This document shows positions 34,257 through 43,061 of a stretch of DNA of 64,000 nucleotides, one piece after another. A model generated the notes under the pieces. That model worked only from the letters and a program-made list of their open reading frames with translations, had not been told where the DNA came from and did no database searches. Numbering within the stretch: position 1 is the stretch's first letter; every line of letters starts with the position of its first letter. The stretch comes from DATAES01 sp036493595 (lineage in GTDB: Bacteria; Actinomycetota; Acidimicrobiia; Acidimicrobiales; JACDCH01), in assembly GCA_036493595.1 (NCBI GenBank), contig DASXPN010000106.1:1-64000 (forward strand), written 5' to 3'. The position numbers and the translations under genes are program-made.

Positions 34257-34982
34257 ATGAACGGAGAGGCTCGGCCCGTCGCGCTGGTGACGGGTGCGGC
34301 GTCCGGCCTCGGTGCCGCCATCAGCGACTGGTTGTGCGGTGACGGCTACGAGGTCGTCGGTGCCGATCTCGATCCGGTGCAACCGTGGATCGAGCGGTGC
34401 GACGTGCGCTGCGACCACGACGTGCGCGGCATCGTCGACGCGGCGGCGGCTCGTGGTCCGCTGCGAGCGCTCGTGCTGAGCGCGGCCGTGGAGACTCGTT
34501 CGCCGGTCGTGGACTGCACGGACGACGACTGGCAGCGCGTGCTCGATACGAACCTCAAGGGCGCGTTCTTGTGCATGCGTCACGCGGTGCCGGCGATGGT
34601 CGCCGCCGGTGGCGGATCGATCGTCGCGCTGGGGTCCACGCTCGGCTCCATCGTGGCGCCGCACTACCCGGCGTACTGCGCGTCGAAGTTCGGCCTGACG
34701 AATCTGTGCAAGCAGGTCGCCATCGAGCACGCGGCGGACAACGTGCGGGTCAACGTGCTCTCGCTCGGCCCGACGGACACCGGTCTGTTCGTGCGTCTGA
34801 CCGACATGGCGCCTGATCCCGGCAAGGTGCGGGCGGGCGTGGCCGCCAACCTGCCGATGCGCCGCCTCGGCCGGGCCGACGAGGTGTGCGCGGCCGTCGC
34901 GTTCCTCCTGTCGGACGCAGCCGCGTTCACGAGTGGCGCGGTGCTGCCCCTCGACGGCGGACTCGCAGCCCGGCGGATGTGA
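34257..34982 (+). CDS. short-chain dehydrogenase/reductase
   Basis: A 241-residue SDR: TGAASGLGAAISDWLCGDGY, LSAAVETRSPV in place of the usual NNAG, ALGSTLGS, and catalytic YCASKFG. It is shorter than its neighbour because the second strand loop is trimmed. The ATG at 34257 is used since the ATG at 34240, overlapping the previous stop, hits a stop codon within six codons. Its own stop overlaps the following amidohydrolase start by GTGA. Confidence 0.9.
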   Translation: MNGEARPVALVTGAASGLGAAISDWLCGDGYEVVGADLDPVQPWIERCDVRCDHDVRGIVDAAAARGPLRALVLSAAVETRSPVVDCTDDDWQRVLDTNLKGAFLCMRHAVPAMVAAGGGSIVALGSTLGSIVAPHYPAYCASKFGLTNLCKQVAIEHAADNVRVNVLSLGPTDTGLFVRLTDMAPDPGKVRAGVAANLPMRRLGRADEVCAAVAFLLSDAAAFTSGAVLPLDGGLAARRM

Positions 34983-36025
34983 CGTTGGCGGTTCAGGGCT
35001 TCCGCGTGCTGGACGCGGATGCGCACGTGATCGAGCCTCCCGAGGTCTTCGCGGGGTGGACCGACAACCCGCTGCCCGCCGACCTTCCTCCGGACACGCC
35101 GCTCGTCCCGTGCGGTGACTTCGACTTGGTCGCCGACCAGTTCGCGCACGGCTTCGACGCGCCGTCCTACGTGCGGGCCATGGACGCGCAGGGCATCGAC
35201 GCGGTCGTGCTCTATCCGTCCATCGGATTGTTCGTGCCATACCTGCCGTCGCTCACTGCCGATGAGTCCGCAGCCGCGTGCCGGTCCTACAACGACTGGA
35301 TCGCCGGCTACTGCGCCCACGAACCGTCCCGCATGACCGCCGCCGCACTGGTGCCGTTGGCCGACGTCGACCTCGCGGTCGCAGAGGCGAAGCGGGTGCA
35401 CGACCTCGACCTCGTCGGAGTGATGGCGCGGCCGAACCATCTCTACGGACGCAACCTCGGCGACCCGTACTACGACCCGCTGTGGTCGGTGTGCGCCGAC
35501 CTCGGGCTCACCGTGTCGGTCCACGAAGGGCTCGGATTGCAAGGGCCGACGATCGGCTCCGATCGCTTCTCCGGTTTCGCGGCGCGCCACGCGCTCTCGC
35601 ACCCGATGGAACAGATGGCGGCGATGGCGTCACTCGTGATCGACGGCGCGCTCGACCGTCATCCCGGGTTGCGCGTCGCGTTCCTCGAGTCCGGCACCGG
35701 CTGGCTGCCGTACTGGCTCGCTCGTCTCGACGACCATCTCGAATGGCTCGCACCCGATCGCACCTCCGCCACCGCGTTGTTCGACACGCACTGCGTCATC
35801 TCGTCGGAAGCGGACGACGATTGCATCGGCATGGTCGTCGATCGCGTCGGCCCCGAGTACGTCGTGTGGGCCAGCGACTTCCCTCATCCCGACGCGGTGT
35901 ATCCGGGGGCAGCGGAGGAATTCCTGCGGGAATGCCAGGAGCAAGGCGTCGACGAAGACGACGCCCGGGTGATCCTCTGGGACGCCCCCCTCGCGTTCTA
36001 CGACCTCGAGTCCCGTTTCACCTGA
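34979..36025 (+). CDS. amidohydrolase-2 family (ACMSD-like) protein
   Basis: A 348-residue metal-dependent hydrolase/decarboxylase. The metal motif is LDADAHVIEP near the N-terminus, LESGTGWLPYWLARLDDH lies in the middle, and the catalytic region ASDFPHPDAVYPG is near the C-terminus. GTG 34979 overlaps the SDR stop by four bases, which supports translational coupling and an operon running from the P450. It is a paralogue of 36104-37183, which is convergent with it. Confidence 0.9.
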   Translation: MTLAVQGFRVLDADAHVIEPPEVFAGWTDNPLPADLPPDTPLVPCGDFDLVADQFAHGFDAPSYVRAMDAQGIDAVVLYPSIGLFVPYLPSLTADESAAACRSYNDWIAGYCAHEPSRMTAAALVPLADVDLAVAEAKRVHDLDLVGVMARPNHLYGRNLGDPYYDPLWSVCADLGLTVSVHEGLGLQGPTIGSDRFSGFAARHALSHPMEQMAAMASLVIDGALDRHPGLRVAFLESGTGWLPYWLARLDDHLEWLAPDRTSATALFDTHCVISSEADDDCIGMVVDRVGPEYVVWASDFPHPDAVYPGAAEEFLRECQEQGVDEDDARVILWDAPLAFYDLESRFT

Positions 36026-36047
36026 GTCGCAAAGACGGCATTGCTCG

Positions 36048-36097
36048 AATGTTGGTTCTCTTGCGGGGCCATGGCCCCGCAATGGACCCGGAGTCGG
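36048..36097 (+). repeat. intergenic hairpin repeat, copy C
   Basis: Contains the perfect 22-bp palindrome ttgcggggccatggccccgcaa at 36061-36082 with the same flanks as copy A. It lies between the ends of two convergent amidohydrolase genes. Compared with copy A, paired stem bases change together. Confidence 0.85.
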
Positions 36098-36103
36098 CGA
36101 GGG

Positions 36104-37183
36104 TCAGAGACGGTAGAGGGCTCGAGCGTTGGCGCCGAGGAGCTTGGCGGTCACGTCGTCACCGAGTGAGGCGGTGAGGCGGCGGACCTCGTCGACGGTG
36201 CCGGGGAAGTCCGAATCCCAGTGGGGGTAGTCGGACGCGTACACGAGCCAGTTGTCACCGAGCTGGTCGACGCAGGGGACGAGCATCGGTTCCTCGGCTT
36301 CGAAGCTGAAGAAGCACTGGCCACGGGCGAGCAGCTCGCGAGGGTCGGACTTCATCGCGGGCACGAGGTCACCCCGCTTCTCGTAGTGCTCGTGCATGCG
36401 GTGGACGAAGTAGGGGACCCATCCCGTCCCCGATTCGAGGAACGCCACTCGCAGCGTCGGGAACCGGTCGAGCACGCCTCCCATCGCCAGCGCGGTGAAC
36501 GCGACCATCTGGTCGAGCGGGAACGACAAGCAGTGCACTTGCGCGTAGTTGTCGAAGCGTTCCGCGCCCGGCAACGGAAGGTTCATGCCGGGCGCGCTGT
36601 GCACCGCAACCGCGAGGTCGAGCGACGCGCAGGCTTCGAAGAACGGAAGCAGTGAGGGGTCATCGAGATTGGAGTCACCGATGACCGGCGGCACGGTGAT
36701 CGCCACGGCGCCGATGCGGGCCGCCCGTTCGACCTCCTCGACGGAGCGCGCGACATCCTGCAGCGGCACGGTCGCCACGCCCTTCAAGCGGTTCGGGTGG
36801 TGACCGCACACCTTCGTGAGCAGCCAGTCGTTGTAGGCGCGGGCGACGTCGAGCGCGAAGCCGGCGTCGTCGTACGACGTGAGCCCGATGATGAGGCCGC
36901 CGAACAGCACCTGCACGTCGATGCCCTCGCGGTCCATGTCGGCGAGGCGCTGATCGAGATCGCCCGCGCCGGCCGCGCACGCGGGACTGATGGCCGACTC
37001 GATGGGGACACCGCATCCCGGCCCCACCTGCGTCGGGTAGAGCTTGCCGCCGATCTTCGCCACCCAACGATCACCCGACGTGCCCGCGGACAGCCACCCG
37101 GGATGCAACTCGCCGAGCTCGGTCCACGCCATCGGGTCCTCGTTGACGTGCGCGTCCGCATCAATTATTTCGCTTCGGCTCAC
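36104..37183 (-). CDS. amidohydrolase-2 family (ACMSD-like) protein
   Basis: A 359-residue metal-dependent hydrolase/decarboxylase. Metal motif IIDADAHVNED, middle motif LESGTGWVPYFVHRMHEHYEK, and catalytic ASDYPHWDSDFPG. The GTG start at 37183 lies at the edge of a 71-bp tandem-repeat block, so the first residues are encoded partly by repeat sequence and the gene's upstream region is entirely repeats. A start a few codons further in is possible. It probably acts on a carboxylated or ring-opened intermediate. Confidence 0.88.
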   Translation of the reverse strand: MSRSEIIDADAHVNEDPMAWTELGELHPGWLSAGTSGDRWVAKIGGKLYPTQVGPGCGVPIESAISPACAAGAGDLDQRLADMDREGIDVQVLFGGLIIGLTSYDDAGFALDVARAYNDWLLTKVCGHHPNRLKGVATVPLQDVARSVEEVERAARIGAVAITVPPVIGDSNLDDPSLLPFFEACASLDLAVAVHSAPGMNLPLPGAERFDNYAQVHCLSFPLDQMVAFTALAMGGVLDRFPTLRVAFLESGTGWVPYFVHRMHEHYEKRGDLVPAMKSDPRELLARGQCFFSFEAEEPMLVPCVDQLGDNWLVYASDYPHWDSDFPGTVDEVRRLTASLGDDVTAKLLGANARALYRL

Positions 37184-37388
37184 TTCGTTCGCCTCAGTGC
37201 CGGCCGCTCGCTGGCGCTACCACGGCCGGCCTGTGTTCGTGTCGCTCGGCTCACTTCGTTCGCCTCAGTGCCGGCCGCTCGCTGGCGCTACCACGGTCGG
37301 CCTGTGTTCGTGTCGCCCGCGCGACGGCGATCGCCTGCAGTGCCGGCCGCTCGCTGGCGCTACCACGGCCGGCCTGTGTTCGTGCCGC
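37174..37388. repeat. three tandem 71-72-bp repeats
   Basis: Units begin near 37174, 37245 and 37316. Each contains cagtgccggccgctcgctgg and ends tgttcgtg; cagtgcc occurs at 37195, 37266 and 37338. Copies 1 and 2 are nearly identical, copy 3 diverges in its first third. Each unit holds an inverted repeat gccggcc/ggccggc. No coding function is evident. The block fills most of the gap between a leftward amidohydrolase and a rightward ferredoxin gene. Confidence 0.85.
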
Positions 37389-37419
37389 CGCGCGCCTGCG
37401 GTCGTCTCGGCCGTCAAAC

Positions 37420-37435
37420 CTGACATCACCGTCAG
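37420..37435. promoter_or_regulatory. operator palindrome, site 7 of 14
   Basis: The sequence ctgacatcaccgtcag is flanked to give full ACCTGAC-N6-GTCAGGT arms. It lies 25 bp before the ferredoxin start, directly after the tandem repeat block. Confidence 0.78.
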
Positions 37436-37460
37436 GTAGTGTGCTCAACGAGGGAGTTCG

Positions 37461-37652
37461 ATGCCACTTTCGATCAACGTCGACCGCGAGAAGTGCATGG
37501 GATCCGGCAACTGCGCCTTCCACGCACCCAACACGTTCGACCTCGACGACGACATGAAGGCGTTCGTCGTCGACGCCACCGGCGATCCCGAAGACAAGAT
37601 CCGCCTCGCGGTCGACGGCTGTCCCACGCTCGCCCTCTCCCTCGAGGCCTAG
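37461..37652 (+). CDS. 3Fe-4S ferredoxin (P450 redox partner type)
   Basis: A 63-residue ferredoxin. Three cysteines, Cys12, Cys18 and Cys54 (REKCMGSGNC and VDGCPT), fit a single 3Fe-4S cluster; the extra cysteine of a 4Fe-4S site is replaced within CMGSGNC. Such small ferredoxins carry electrons to cytochromes P450 in actinobacteria. It starts 25 bp after an operator and is followed 17 bp later by the fused acyl-CoA dehydrogenase. The likely customers are the P450s at 32248 and 51960, which carry or adjoin the same operator type. Confidence 0.92.
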   Translation: MPLSINVDREKCMGSGNCAFHAPNTFDLDDDMKAFVVDATGDPEDKIRLAVDGCPTLALSLEA

Positions 37653-37669
37653 GCGACGAGCGGTACTCG

Positions 37670-39772
37670 ATGACACTCGGTATCGGAGAGGATCACCTCG
37701 CGCTGCACGACACGGCGCGCCGTTGGGTTGCCAAGCACTGCCCGCCCTCGGTGCCGCGTGCGTTGCTCGACGCGGACGACGAGACCATGCCGCCCTTCTG
37801 GCCGGACCTCGCCGCGCTCGGCTGGCTGGGCCTCCATCTGCTTGAGGAGGTCGGCGGATCCGGCTACGGACTGACCGAGCTCGCGGTCGTCCTCGAGGAG
37901 CTCGGCCGCGCCTGCGCGCCCGGACCGTTCCTTCCGACCGTCCTCGCCGCGGCAGTGATCGACGCGCTGGCCGACGACGACATCCGCCGCGCCCTCCTAC
38001 CGTCGCTCGCCGACGGGTCGACGACGGCCACGGTCGCGTTCGCGGGCGAACGCCAGCCGGTGCTCGGCGCCGCACTCGCTGATCTCGTCATCGTTCCCGC
38101 GCCGGACGGCTGGCACGTCGTACGCGCCGGCGATTGCGTGATCGCGCCCCGCGTGAGCGTCGACGCCACGAGGCGGGTCGCCGATGTCGATGCGACGAAC
38201 GCAGCGCCGGTCGCGTTCCTCCGCGATCCCGACGGCGCCACCGTCACCGATCTCGCGCTGACCCTGCTGGCCGCGGAGTGCGCAGGCGGCGCCGCATGGT
38301 GCGTCGCGACGGCCGCGGAGTATGCGCAGGTGCGCGAGCAGTTCGGTCGCCCGATCGGGCAGTTCCAGGGCGTGAAGCACCGGTGCGCCGACATGCTGCT
38401 CGCGCTCGAGCAGGCACGAGCGGTCGCGTGGGACGCGGCCCGTCCGTCCGCCACCACCGACGAGCGCGCGTTGGCTGCATCGGTCGCCGGCGCGATCGCG
38501 CCGGAGGCGTTCTTCCGCGACGCGAAGGACTGCATCCAAGTGCTCGGTGGCATCGGGTTCACGTGGGAGCACGACGCGCACCTGTACCTGAAGCGAGCGA
38601 CCGCGTTACGGGCCCTGATCGGTGGCGGCGCCCACGAGTGGCGGCGGCGCACGATCGCGCTGGCGCGTGCCGGCGCGCGCCGCGAGCTCGCCGTCGATCT
38701 GCCCGAGGACGCGGCACCGTTCCGCGACCGGATGCGAGCCGAACTCGCTGACGTCTCGTCGCACGACAAGTCCGAATGGCGATCGTTGCTCGCGGATCTC
38801 GGCTACCTCGCGCCGCACTGGCCGAAGCCCTGGGGCCGCGACGCCAGCCCGGTCGAACAACTCGTCATCGACGAGGAGATGCGCGCCGCCCACCTCCGCC
38901 GCGCACACCTGCAGGTCGGCGCGTGGGTGTTGCCGACACTCATCGAGCATGGCACCGCCGAGCAGCAACAGCGATGGATACCGCCGACGCTGCGAGGCGA
39001 CATCTCGTGGTGCCAGCTGTTCAGCGAGCCCAGCGCCGGCAGCGATCTCGCGTCGCTGGCGACCAAGGCCAGCCGCGTCGACGGTGGTTGGCTGCTCACC
39101 GGTCAGAAGGTGTGGACGTCGATGGCGAAGGACGCGCAGTGGGGCCTGTGCCTCGCCCGTACCGACCCGACCGTCCCGAAGCACGACGGCATCAGCTGCT
39201 TTTGTGTCGACATGTCGGCGGACGGCATCGAAATTCGTCCGCTCCGCGAGCTCACCGGTTTCGCGATGTTCAACGAGGTCTTCTTGTCGGACGTGTTCGT
39301 GCCCGACGATTGTGTCGTCGGCGCGGTCGACGACGGTTGGCAGGCCGCACGCACGACGCTGGCCAACGAGCGCGTGTCGATGGGATCGGGCTCGTCGTTC
39401 GGCTTCGGTGTCGAGATGCTGCTCGGCATGGTCGATCTCGACGATGCCGTTGCGGTCGACGAGGTCGGTGCCCTCGTCGCTGAAGCGCACTCGATCGCCG
39501 TGCTCGGCTTGCGGATGACCGCCCGCGCGGTGAGCGGCGCCGACCCCGGTCCGGAGTCGAGTGTGCGCAAGCTGCTCGGCGTCGAGCACGATCAGCGCGT
39601 GCAGGAGGTCGGGCTCGGTCTATTGGGTGCCACGGCCGCCGCCAACGACGGCGACGCCGCCACCTGGATCGGCGCCTTCTTCGCCAACCGCTGCCTCACC
39701 ATCGCGGGTGGCACCAGCGAAGTGCAACGCAACGTCATCGCCGAGCGCCTGCTCGGCCTCCCCAAGGACTGA
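37670..39772 (+). CDS. fused double acyl-CoA dehydrogenase (FadE34-like)
   Basis: A 700-residue protein joining two acyl-CoA dehydrogenase units. The N-terminal half (about 1-345) resembles the short subunits of the separate pairs, with REQFGRPIGQFQGVKHRCAD and LGGIGFTWEHDAHLYLKRA. The C-terminal half (about 355-700) resembles the long subunits, with CQLFSEPSAGSDLASLAT, TGQKVWTSMAKDAQWGL and GGTSEVQRNVIAERLLGLPK. It is a natural fusion of a FadE heterodimer, as in FadE34 of Mycobacterium tuberculosis. ATG 37670 begins a typical N-terminus. It is followed at 2 bp by a DUF35 gene. Confidence 0.92.
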   Translation: MTLGIGEDHLALHDTARRWVAKHCPPSVPRALLDADDETMPPFWPDLAALGWLGLHLLEEVGGSGYGLTELAVVLEELGRACAPGPFLPTVLAAAVIDALADDDIRRALLPSLADGSTTATVAFAGERQPVLGAALADLVIVPAPDGWHVVRAGDCVIAPRVSVDATRRVADVDATNAAPVAFLRDPDGATVTDLALTLLAAECAGGAAWCVATAAEYAQVREQFGRPIGQFQGVKHRCADMLLALEQARAVAWDAARPSATTDERALAASVAGAIAPEAFFRDAKDCIQVLGGIGFTWEHDAHLYLKRATALRALIGGGAHEWRRRTIALARAGARRELAVDLPEDAAPFRDRMRAELADVSSHDKSEWRSLLADLGYLAPHWPKPWGRDASPVEQLVIDEEMRAAHLRRAHLQVGAWVLPTLIEHGTAEQQQRWIPPTLRGDISWCQLFSEPSAGSDLASLATKASRVDGGWLLTGQKVWTSMAKDAQWGLCLARTDPTVPKHDGISCFCVDMSADGIEIRPLRELTGFAMFNEVFLSDVFVPDDCVVGAVDDGWQAARTTLANERVSMGSGSSFGFGVEMLLGMVDLDDAVAVDEVGALVAEAHSIAVLGLRMTARAVSGADPGPESSVRKLLGVEHDQRVQEVGLGLLGATAAANDGDAATWIGAFFANRCLTIAGGTSEVQRNVIAERLLGLPKD

Positions 39773-39774
39773 AT

Positions 39775-40182
39775 GTGTCAACGCCTCGATTCGACCTGCC
39801 CACCCCCGACCTCGAGACGCAGCCCTACTGGGACGCGGCCCGAGAGCATCGGCTGCTCATCATGCGCTGCACCGCGTGCGGCACGGCGTTCTTCTACCCG
39901 CGGCCGTTCTGCCCGTCGTGCTGGAGCGATCAGGTCGAGTGGGAAGAGGCGAGTGGCCGCGGGACGCTCTACACGTACTCGATCGTGCGCCGCAACGACC
40001 TCCCGCCGTTCGGTGAGCGCGTGCCCTACGTCGCGGCGATCGTCGATCTCGACGAGGGCCCCCGCATGATGACGAACGTCGAGGGTTGCGACGAGGCCGA
40101 CCTCCACATCGGCATGCCCCTCGTCGTCGACTACCGCGAGGAGACCGACGAGTTCACGTTCCCGATCTTCCGACCCGCGTGA
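39775..40182 (+). CDS. DUF35 OB-fold protein with zinc ribbon
   Basis: A 135-residue DUF35 protein. The zinc ribbon is complete: CTACGTAFFYPRPFCPSC with two CxxC knuckles. The OB-fold follows from GTLYTYSIVRRNDLPPFGERVPYVAAIVDLDEG. DUF35 proteins dock to thiolase-like enzymes. The GTG at 39775 begins two bases after the fused dehydrogenase stop. The likely partner is the thiolase-like protein at 41105, which also has a second DUF35 protein next to it. Confidence 0.9.
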   Translation: MSTPRFDLPTPDLETQPYWDAAREHRLLIMRCTACGTAFFYPRPFCPSCWSDQVEWEEASGRGTLYTYSIVRRNDLPPFGERVPYVAAIVDLDEGPRMMTNVEGCDEADLHIGMPLVVDYREETDEFTFPIFRPA

Positions 40183-40241
40183 GTGAGCGTGCAGCGCACA
40201 GCCCGCCGAGCGACCGCCAGGGAGCCGGACGCCGATGGGGT

Positions 40242-40260
40242 TCGGGGGCGCAGCCCCCGA
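40242..40260. other. GC-rich hairpin tcgggggcgcagcccccga
   Basis: A 7-bp perfect stem with a 5-base loop in a 106-bp gap after the DUF35 gene. It resembles the common actinobacterial gcagcccccg hairpin and may be a terminator-like or dispersed element. No U-run follows. Confidence 0.5.
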
Positions 40261-40288
40261 GAAGCCCGGTTCGGTAGGGTGCGCGGCG

Positions 40289-40654
40289 ATGGTCGACGGA
40301 GCAGACGACGCGTTCACCTTCCGATGGGAAGCTCCCGTCCACGAGGTCTTTCCCTCGCTGCACGAAGCGCAGAGCGCCTGGCTCGCGCAGATCGACTCGT
40401 TGCATGCGCCCGACCGCAAGACCTACGAGCTCATCCGGATGGCGTGCTCGGTCATCGCCCGCAACCCCGAGGGGATCGCCCGCCATGCGATGCTGGCCCG
40501 AGAGGTGGGTTCGTCGTGGGACGACGTCGTCGGCTCGATCATGTTGACGACGCCCGCGTTCGGCATCCTCGCCGCCGTCGAGGCGTTGCCGCACGCGCGA
40601 CGGGGCTTCGACGAAGCACCCGAGGTCGAGTCCGATGACAACGGAGACGGCTGA
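40289..40654 (+). CDS. carboxymuconolactone decarboxylase/AhpD-like protein lacking CxxC
   Basis: A 121-residue helical protein resembling the AhpD/CMD fold: RKTYELIRMACSVIARNPEGIARHAMLAREVGSSWDDVVGSIML. It keeps one cysteine and the histidine but not the CxxC peroxidase pair. It is therefore unlikely to be a peroxidase and may be a small decarboxylase-like or binding protein. ATG 40289 is chosen to clear the GC hairpin; an upstream start is possible. Its end overlaps the next DUF35 gene by 20 bp. Confidence 0.65.
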   Translation: MVDGADDAFTFRWEAPVHEVFPSLHEAQSAWLAQIDSLHAPDRKTYELIRMACSVIARNPEGIARHAMLAREVGSSWDDVVGSIMLTTPAFGILAAVEALPHARRGFDEAPEVESDDNGDG

Positions 40655-41108
40655 GGACTCGAGCGACGCGAACGCGCGGGCGGGCGCGCCGCAGGTGGAC
40701 GCGCCGCAGCCTTTCCGGCTGCTGCCCCGACTCGACGACACCAACCGTCACTTCTGGACGAGCGGCGAGGACGGAAAGCTCCGCTTCCTTCGTTGCCAAG
40801 AGTGCGGCTACTGGATCCACCCGCCGTCACCGCGATGCCCCACGTGCCTGTCGAAAGACGTCGACGTCGAAGCGGTGTCAGGGCAGGCGACGCTGCACAC
40901 CTTCACCGTCAACCACCAACCGTGGTACCCGGGCCTCGACCCTCCCTATGTCATCGCCATCGTCGAGCTCATCGAACAAGAGGGCCTGCGCCTCACGACC
41001 GGCATCACCGGTTGCGCACCCGACGAAGTCGCGATCGGCATGCCCTTGCAGGTGACGTTCCAGCACTACGAGGACGTGTGGCTGCCGTTCTTCGAGCCGG
41101 TTCGATGA
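40635..41108 (+). CDS. DUF35 OB-fold protein with zinc ribbon
   Basis: A 157-residue DUF35 protein with a ~35-residue flexible Ala/Asp-rich N-terminus. The zinc ribbon CQECGYWIHPPSPRCPTC has both knuckles, and the OB-fold runs from GQATLHTFTVNHQPWYPGLD. It is coupled to the thiolase-like gene by an ATGA overlap, so this pair is the most direct thiolase-DUF35 complex in the right half of the window. Confidence 0.9.
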   Translation: MTTETAEDSSDANARAGAPQVDAPQPFRLLPRLDDTNRHFWTSGEDGKLRFLRCQECGYWIHPPSPRCPTCLSKDVDVEAVSGQATLHTFTVNHQPWYPGLDPPYVIAIVELIEQEGLRLTTGITGCAPDEVAIGMPLQVTFQHYEDVWLPFFEPVR

Positions 41109-42337
41109 GTCCGAGTTCGCTCGATGCCGTGATCAGTGGCATCGGCCAGTCGGACGTGGGCCGCCGCCTGCATCGTCATCCGCTCGACCTCACGCTCGAT
41201 GCCTGTATCGAAGCCATCGAGGACGCCGGCCTGACGCGCGACGACATCGACGGCATCGCGACGTACCCCGGCGCGATGGACATGCCCCCCGGCTTCTCCG
41301 GTGTCGGCGTGACCGAGGTGCACGACGCATTGCGCCTGAACTTGAACTGGTACGCGGGAGGGCTCGAGTCGCCCGGCCAGCTCGGGTCGGTGATCAACGC
41401 CTGCATGGCGGTGTCGACCGGCATGGCCGACCACGTCCTGTGCTTCCGCACGGTCTGGGAGGGCACCGCGCAGGGCGACAAGGGTCGCGCCGCAGTGATG
41501 CCGGGCATCGGCGGAGGCGGAGGTGGAGCCGGCGGTGGCGGCGGCCTGCCACGGGTCGGCGGCTTCATGCAGTACACGCTCCCGTACGGCGCGCCGTCAG
41601 CCGCCAACTGGATCGCGATGATGGCGATGCGCCACTTCCACGAGTTCGGCACGACCCGCGAGCAGCTCGCGTGGATCGCACTCAACGGGCGGCGCAACGC
41701 CGCGCTCAATCCAAAGGCCGTGTACCGCGATCCGATGACGCTCGAGGACTACCTCGGCATTCGCATGATCAGCTCCCCCTTGTGCCTGTTCGACTGCGAC
41801 GTTCCCGCGGACGGTTCGACGGCCGTGATCGTGAGCCGGGCCGATGCGAGCGCCGACTTGCGGCATGCGCCGGTGCGTGTCGACGCGGTCGGTACCGCCA
41901 TCCACGGCCGCCCGTCGTGGGACCAGTGGGACGACCTCACGACGATGGCGCTGCGCGACGCGTCCTCGCAGTTGTGGACCCGCACCGACATCACGCCGGC
42001 GGACGTCGACGTGGCCGAGCTCTACGACGGGTTCAGCTTCATCACGCTGTGCTGGCTCGAGGCGCTCGGTTTCTGCGGAAAGGGCGAAGGCGGCTCGTTC
42101 GTCGACGGCGGCGCGTACATCGCCCGGGACGGCATCATCCCGCTCAACACGCACGGCGGTCAGCTGTCCTCGGGACGGCTCCACGGCTACGGCTTCCTCC
42201 ACGAGGCGTGCGTGCAGTTGCGCGGCGACGGCGGAGAACGCCAGGTGGTGCGGCCCGGCGGCCGGCAACCGGAGGTCGCGCTCGCGGCCGCCGGGGGCGG
42301 CCCGCTCGCCGGCTGCCTCTTGCTCACACGAGGTTGA
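41105..42337 (+). CDS. Ltp-type thiolase-like protein, nucleophile Cys replaced
   Basis: A 410-residue thiolase-fold protein of the lipid-transfer type. By aligning its helix GQLGSVINACMAVSTG with the canonical CASGAAALSMASMAIASG of the protein at 3951, the nucleophile position is a serine (in LESPGQ), not a cysteine. The C-terminal motif NTHGGQLSSGRLHGYG is typical of Ltp proteins. A run of glycines (MPGIGGGGGGAGGGGG) interrupts the middle, which is unusual. By analogy with Ltp2-ChsH2 it may cleave a branched side chain as an aldolase rather than a thiolase. Confidence 0.85.
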   Translation: MSPSSLDAVISGIGQSDVGRRLHRHPLDLTLDACIEAIEDAGLTRDDIDGIATYPGAMDMPPGFSGVGVTEVHDALRLNLNWYAGGLESPGQLGSVINACMAVSTGMADHVLCFRTVWEGTAQGDKGRAAVMPGIGGGGGGAGGGGGLPRVGGFMQYTLPYGAPSAANWIAMMAMRHFHEFGTTREQLAWIALNGRRNAALNPKAVYRDPMTLEDYLGIRMISSPLCLFDCDVPADGSTAVIVSRADASADLRHAPVRVDAVGTAIHGRPSWDQWDDLTTMALRDASSQLWTRTDITPADVDVAELYDGFSFITLCWLEALGFCGKGEGGSFVDGGAYIARDGIIPLNTHGGQLSSGRLHGYGFLHEACVQLRGDGGERQVVRPGGRQPEVALAAAGGGPLAGCLLLTRG

Positions 42338-42365
42338 CAGTCGACAGAGGGACGAGGGGGACGGC

Positions 42366-43061
42366 ATGTTGAGCGCGGACGAGCTCGAGTCGATGACGGT
42401 GCCCGCGTGGGAGCGGGCGAAGGAGGCGATCGCGAACGGTGACGCCGACCGCGCCGTGGCACTCATCGACGAGGCTGCTTCGCGCACGCGCAGCTTGCAG
42501 GTGTACTCGATCGAGTGGATCACGTCGTTGCTGTCCTTCATCGGGCGTGAGCTCGGCGAGGACGCGGTCGAACGTGCGCTGCGCACGTCGGGTGACGACT
42601 TCATCCGCGATCGCCGCGATCCCCACGGCGGCCGCGGTTCATCCTGGGACACACTCCCTGCGGAAGCACGAGCGAAGGTCATCGCGCGGGCGATGGTGGC
42701 CAACGGGAGCACCTGCGAGGTCGACGAGGACGAGGACAAGATCGTCCTGTCCTTCCGCTGCGGCAGCGGTGGCCGATTGATCGACGAGGGTCGCTACGAC
42801 GTCGACGGTGGTCCGTACCTCACGCTGCACGAGCGCAGCGGCCGTACCTTCGATCGCGACGAGCTACCCGTGTACTGCGCTCACTGCTCGGTGAACAACG
42901 AGATGCAGGCAATCGAATGGGGTGGTGCGCCGGGCTCCATCGAGTTCCCGCCTACTCAGCCTGGTGAACCTTGCGTGCACCACGTCTACCGCGACGTCGA
43001 CGCGATGCCGCAGGACGCCTACGTGCGGATCGGCATCACCAGACGCGGGCCCCGGCCATGA
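42366..43061 (+). CDS. conserved-looking cytosolic protein with Cys/His cluster
   Basis: A 231-residue protein that I do not recognise. The N-terminal ~90 residues are helical (MLSADELESMTVPAWERAKEAI). A strand-rich centre contains SFRCGSGGRLIDEGRYDVDGG. Near the C-terminus is VYCAHCSVNNEMQAIEWG followed by GEPCVHHVY, giving a possible metal site from Cys-x-x-Cys and Cys-His-His. ATG 42366 follows a GAGGGGG ribosome-binding site. It lies 28 bp after the thiolase-like gene and is likely part of the same operon. Confidence 0.7.
   Translation: MLSADELESMTVPAWERAKEAIANGDADRAVALIDEAASRTRSLQVYSIEWITSLLSFIGRELGEDAVERALRTSGDDFIRDRRDPHGGRGSSWDTLPAEARAKVIARAMVANGSTCEVDEDEDKIVLSFRCGSGGRLIDEGRYDVDGGPYLTLHERSGRTFDRDELPVYCAHCSVNNEMQAIEWGGAPGSIEFPPTQPGEPCVHHVYRDVDAMPQDAYVRIGITRRGPRP

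Noticed and set aside
37174..37388. Tandem repeats as a CRISPR array
   Set aside because: The units are contiguous 71-72-bp copies without unique spacers of even length, and no cas gene is near.
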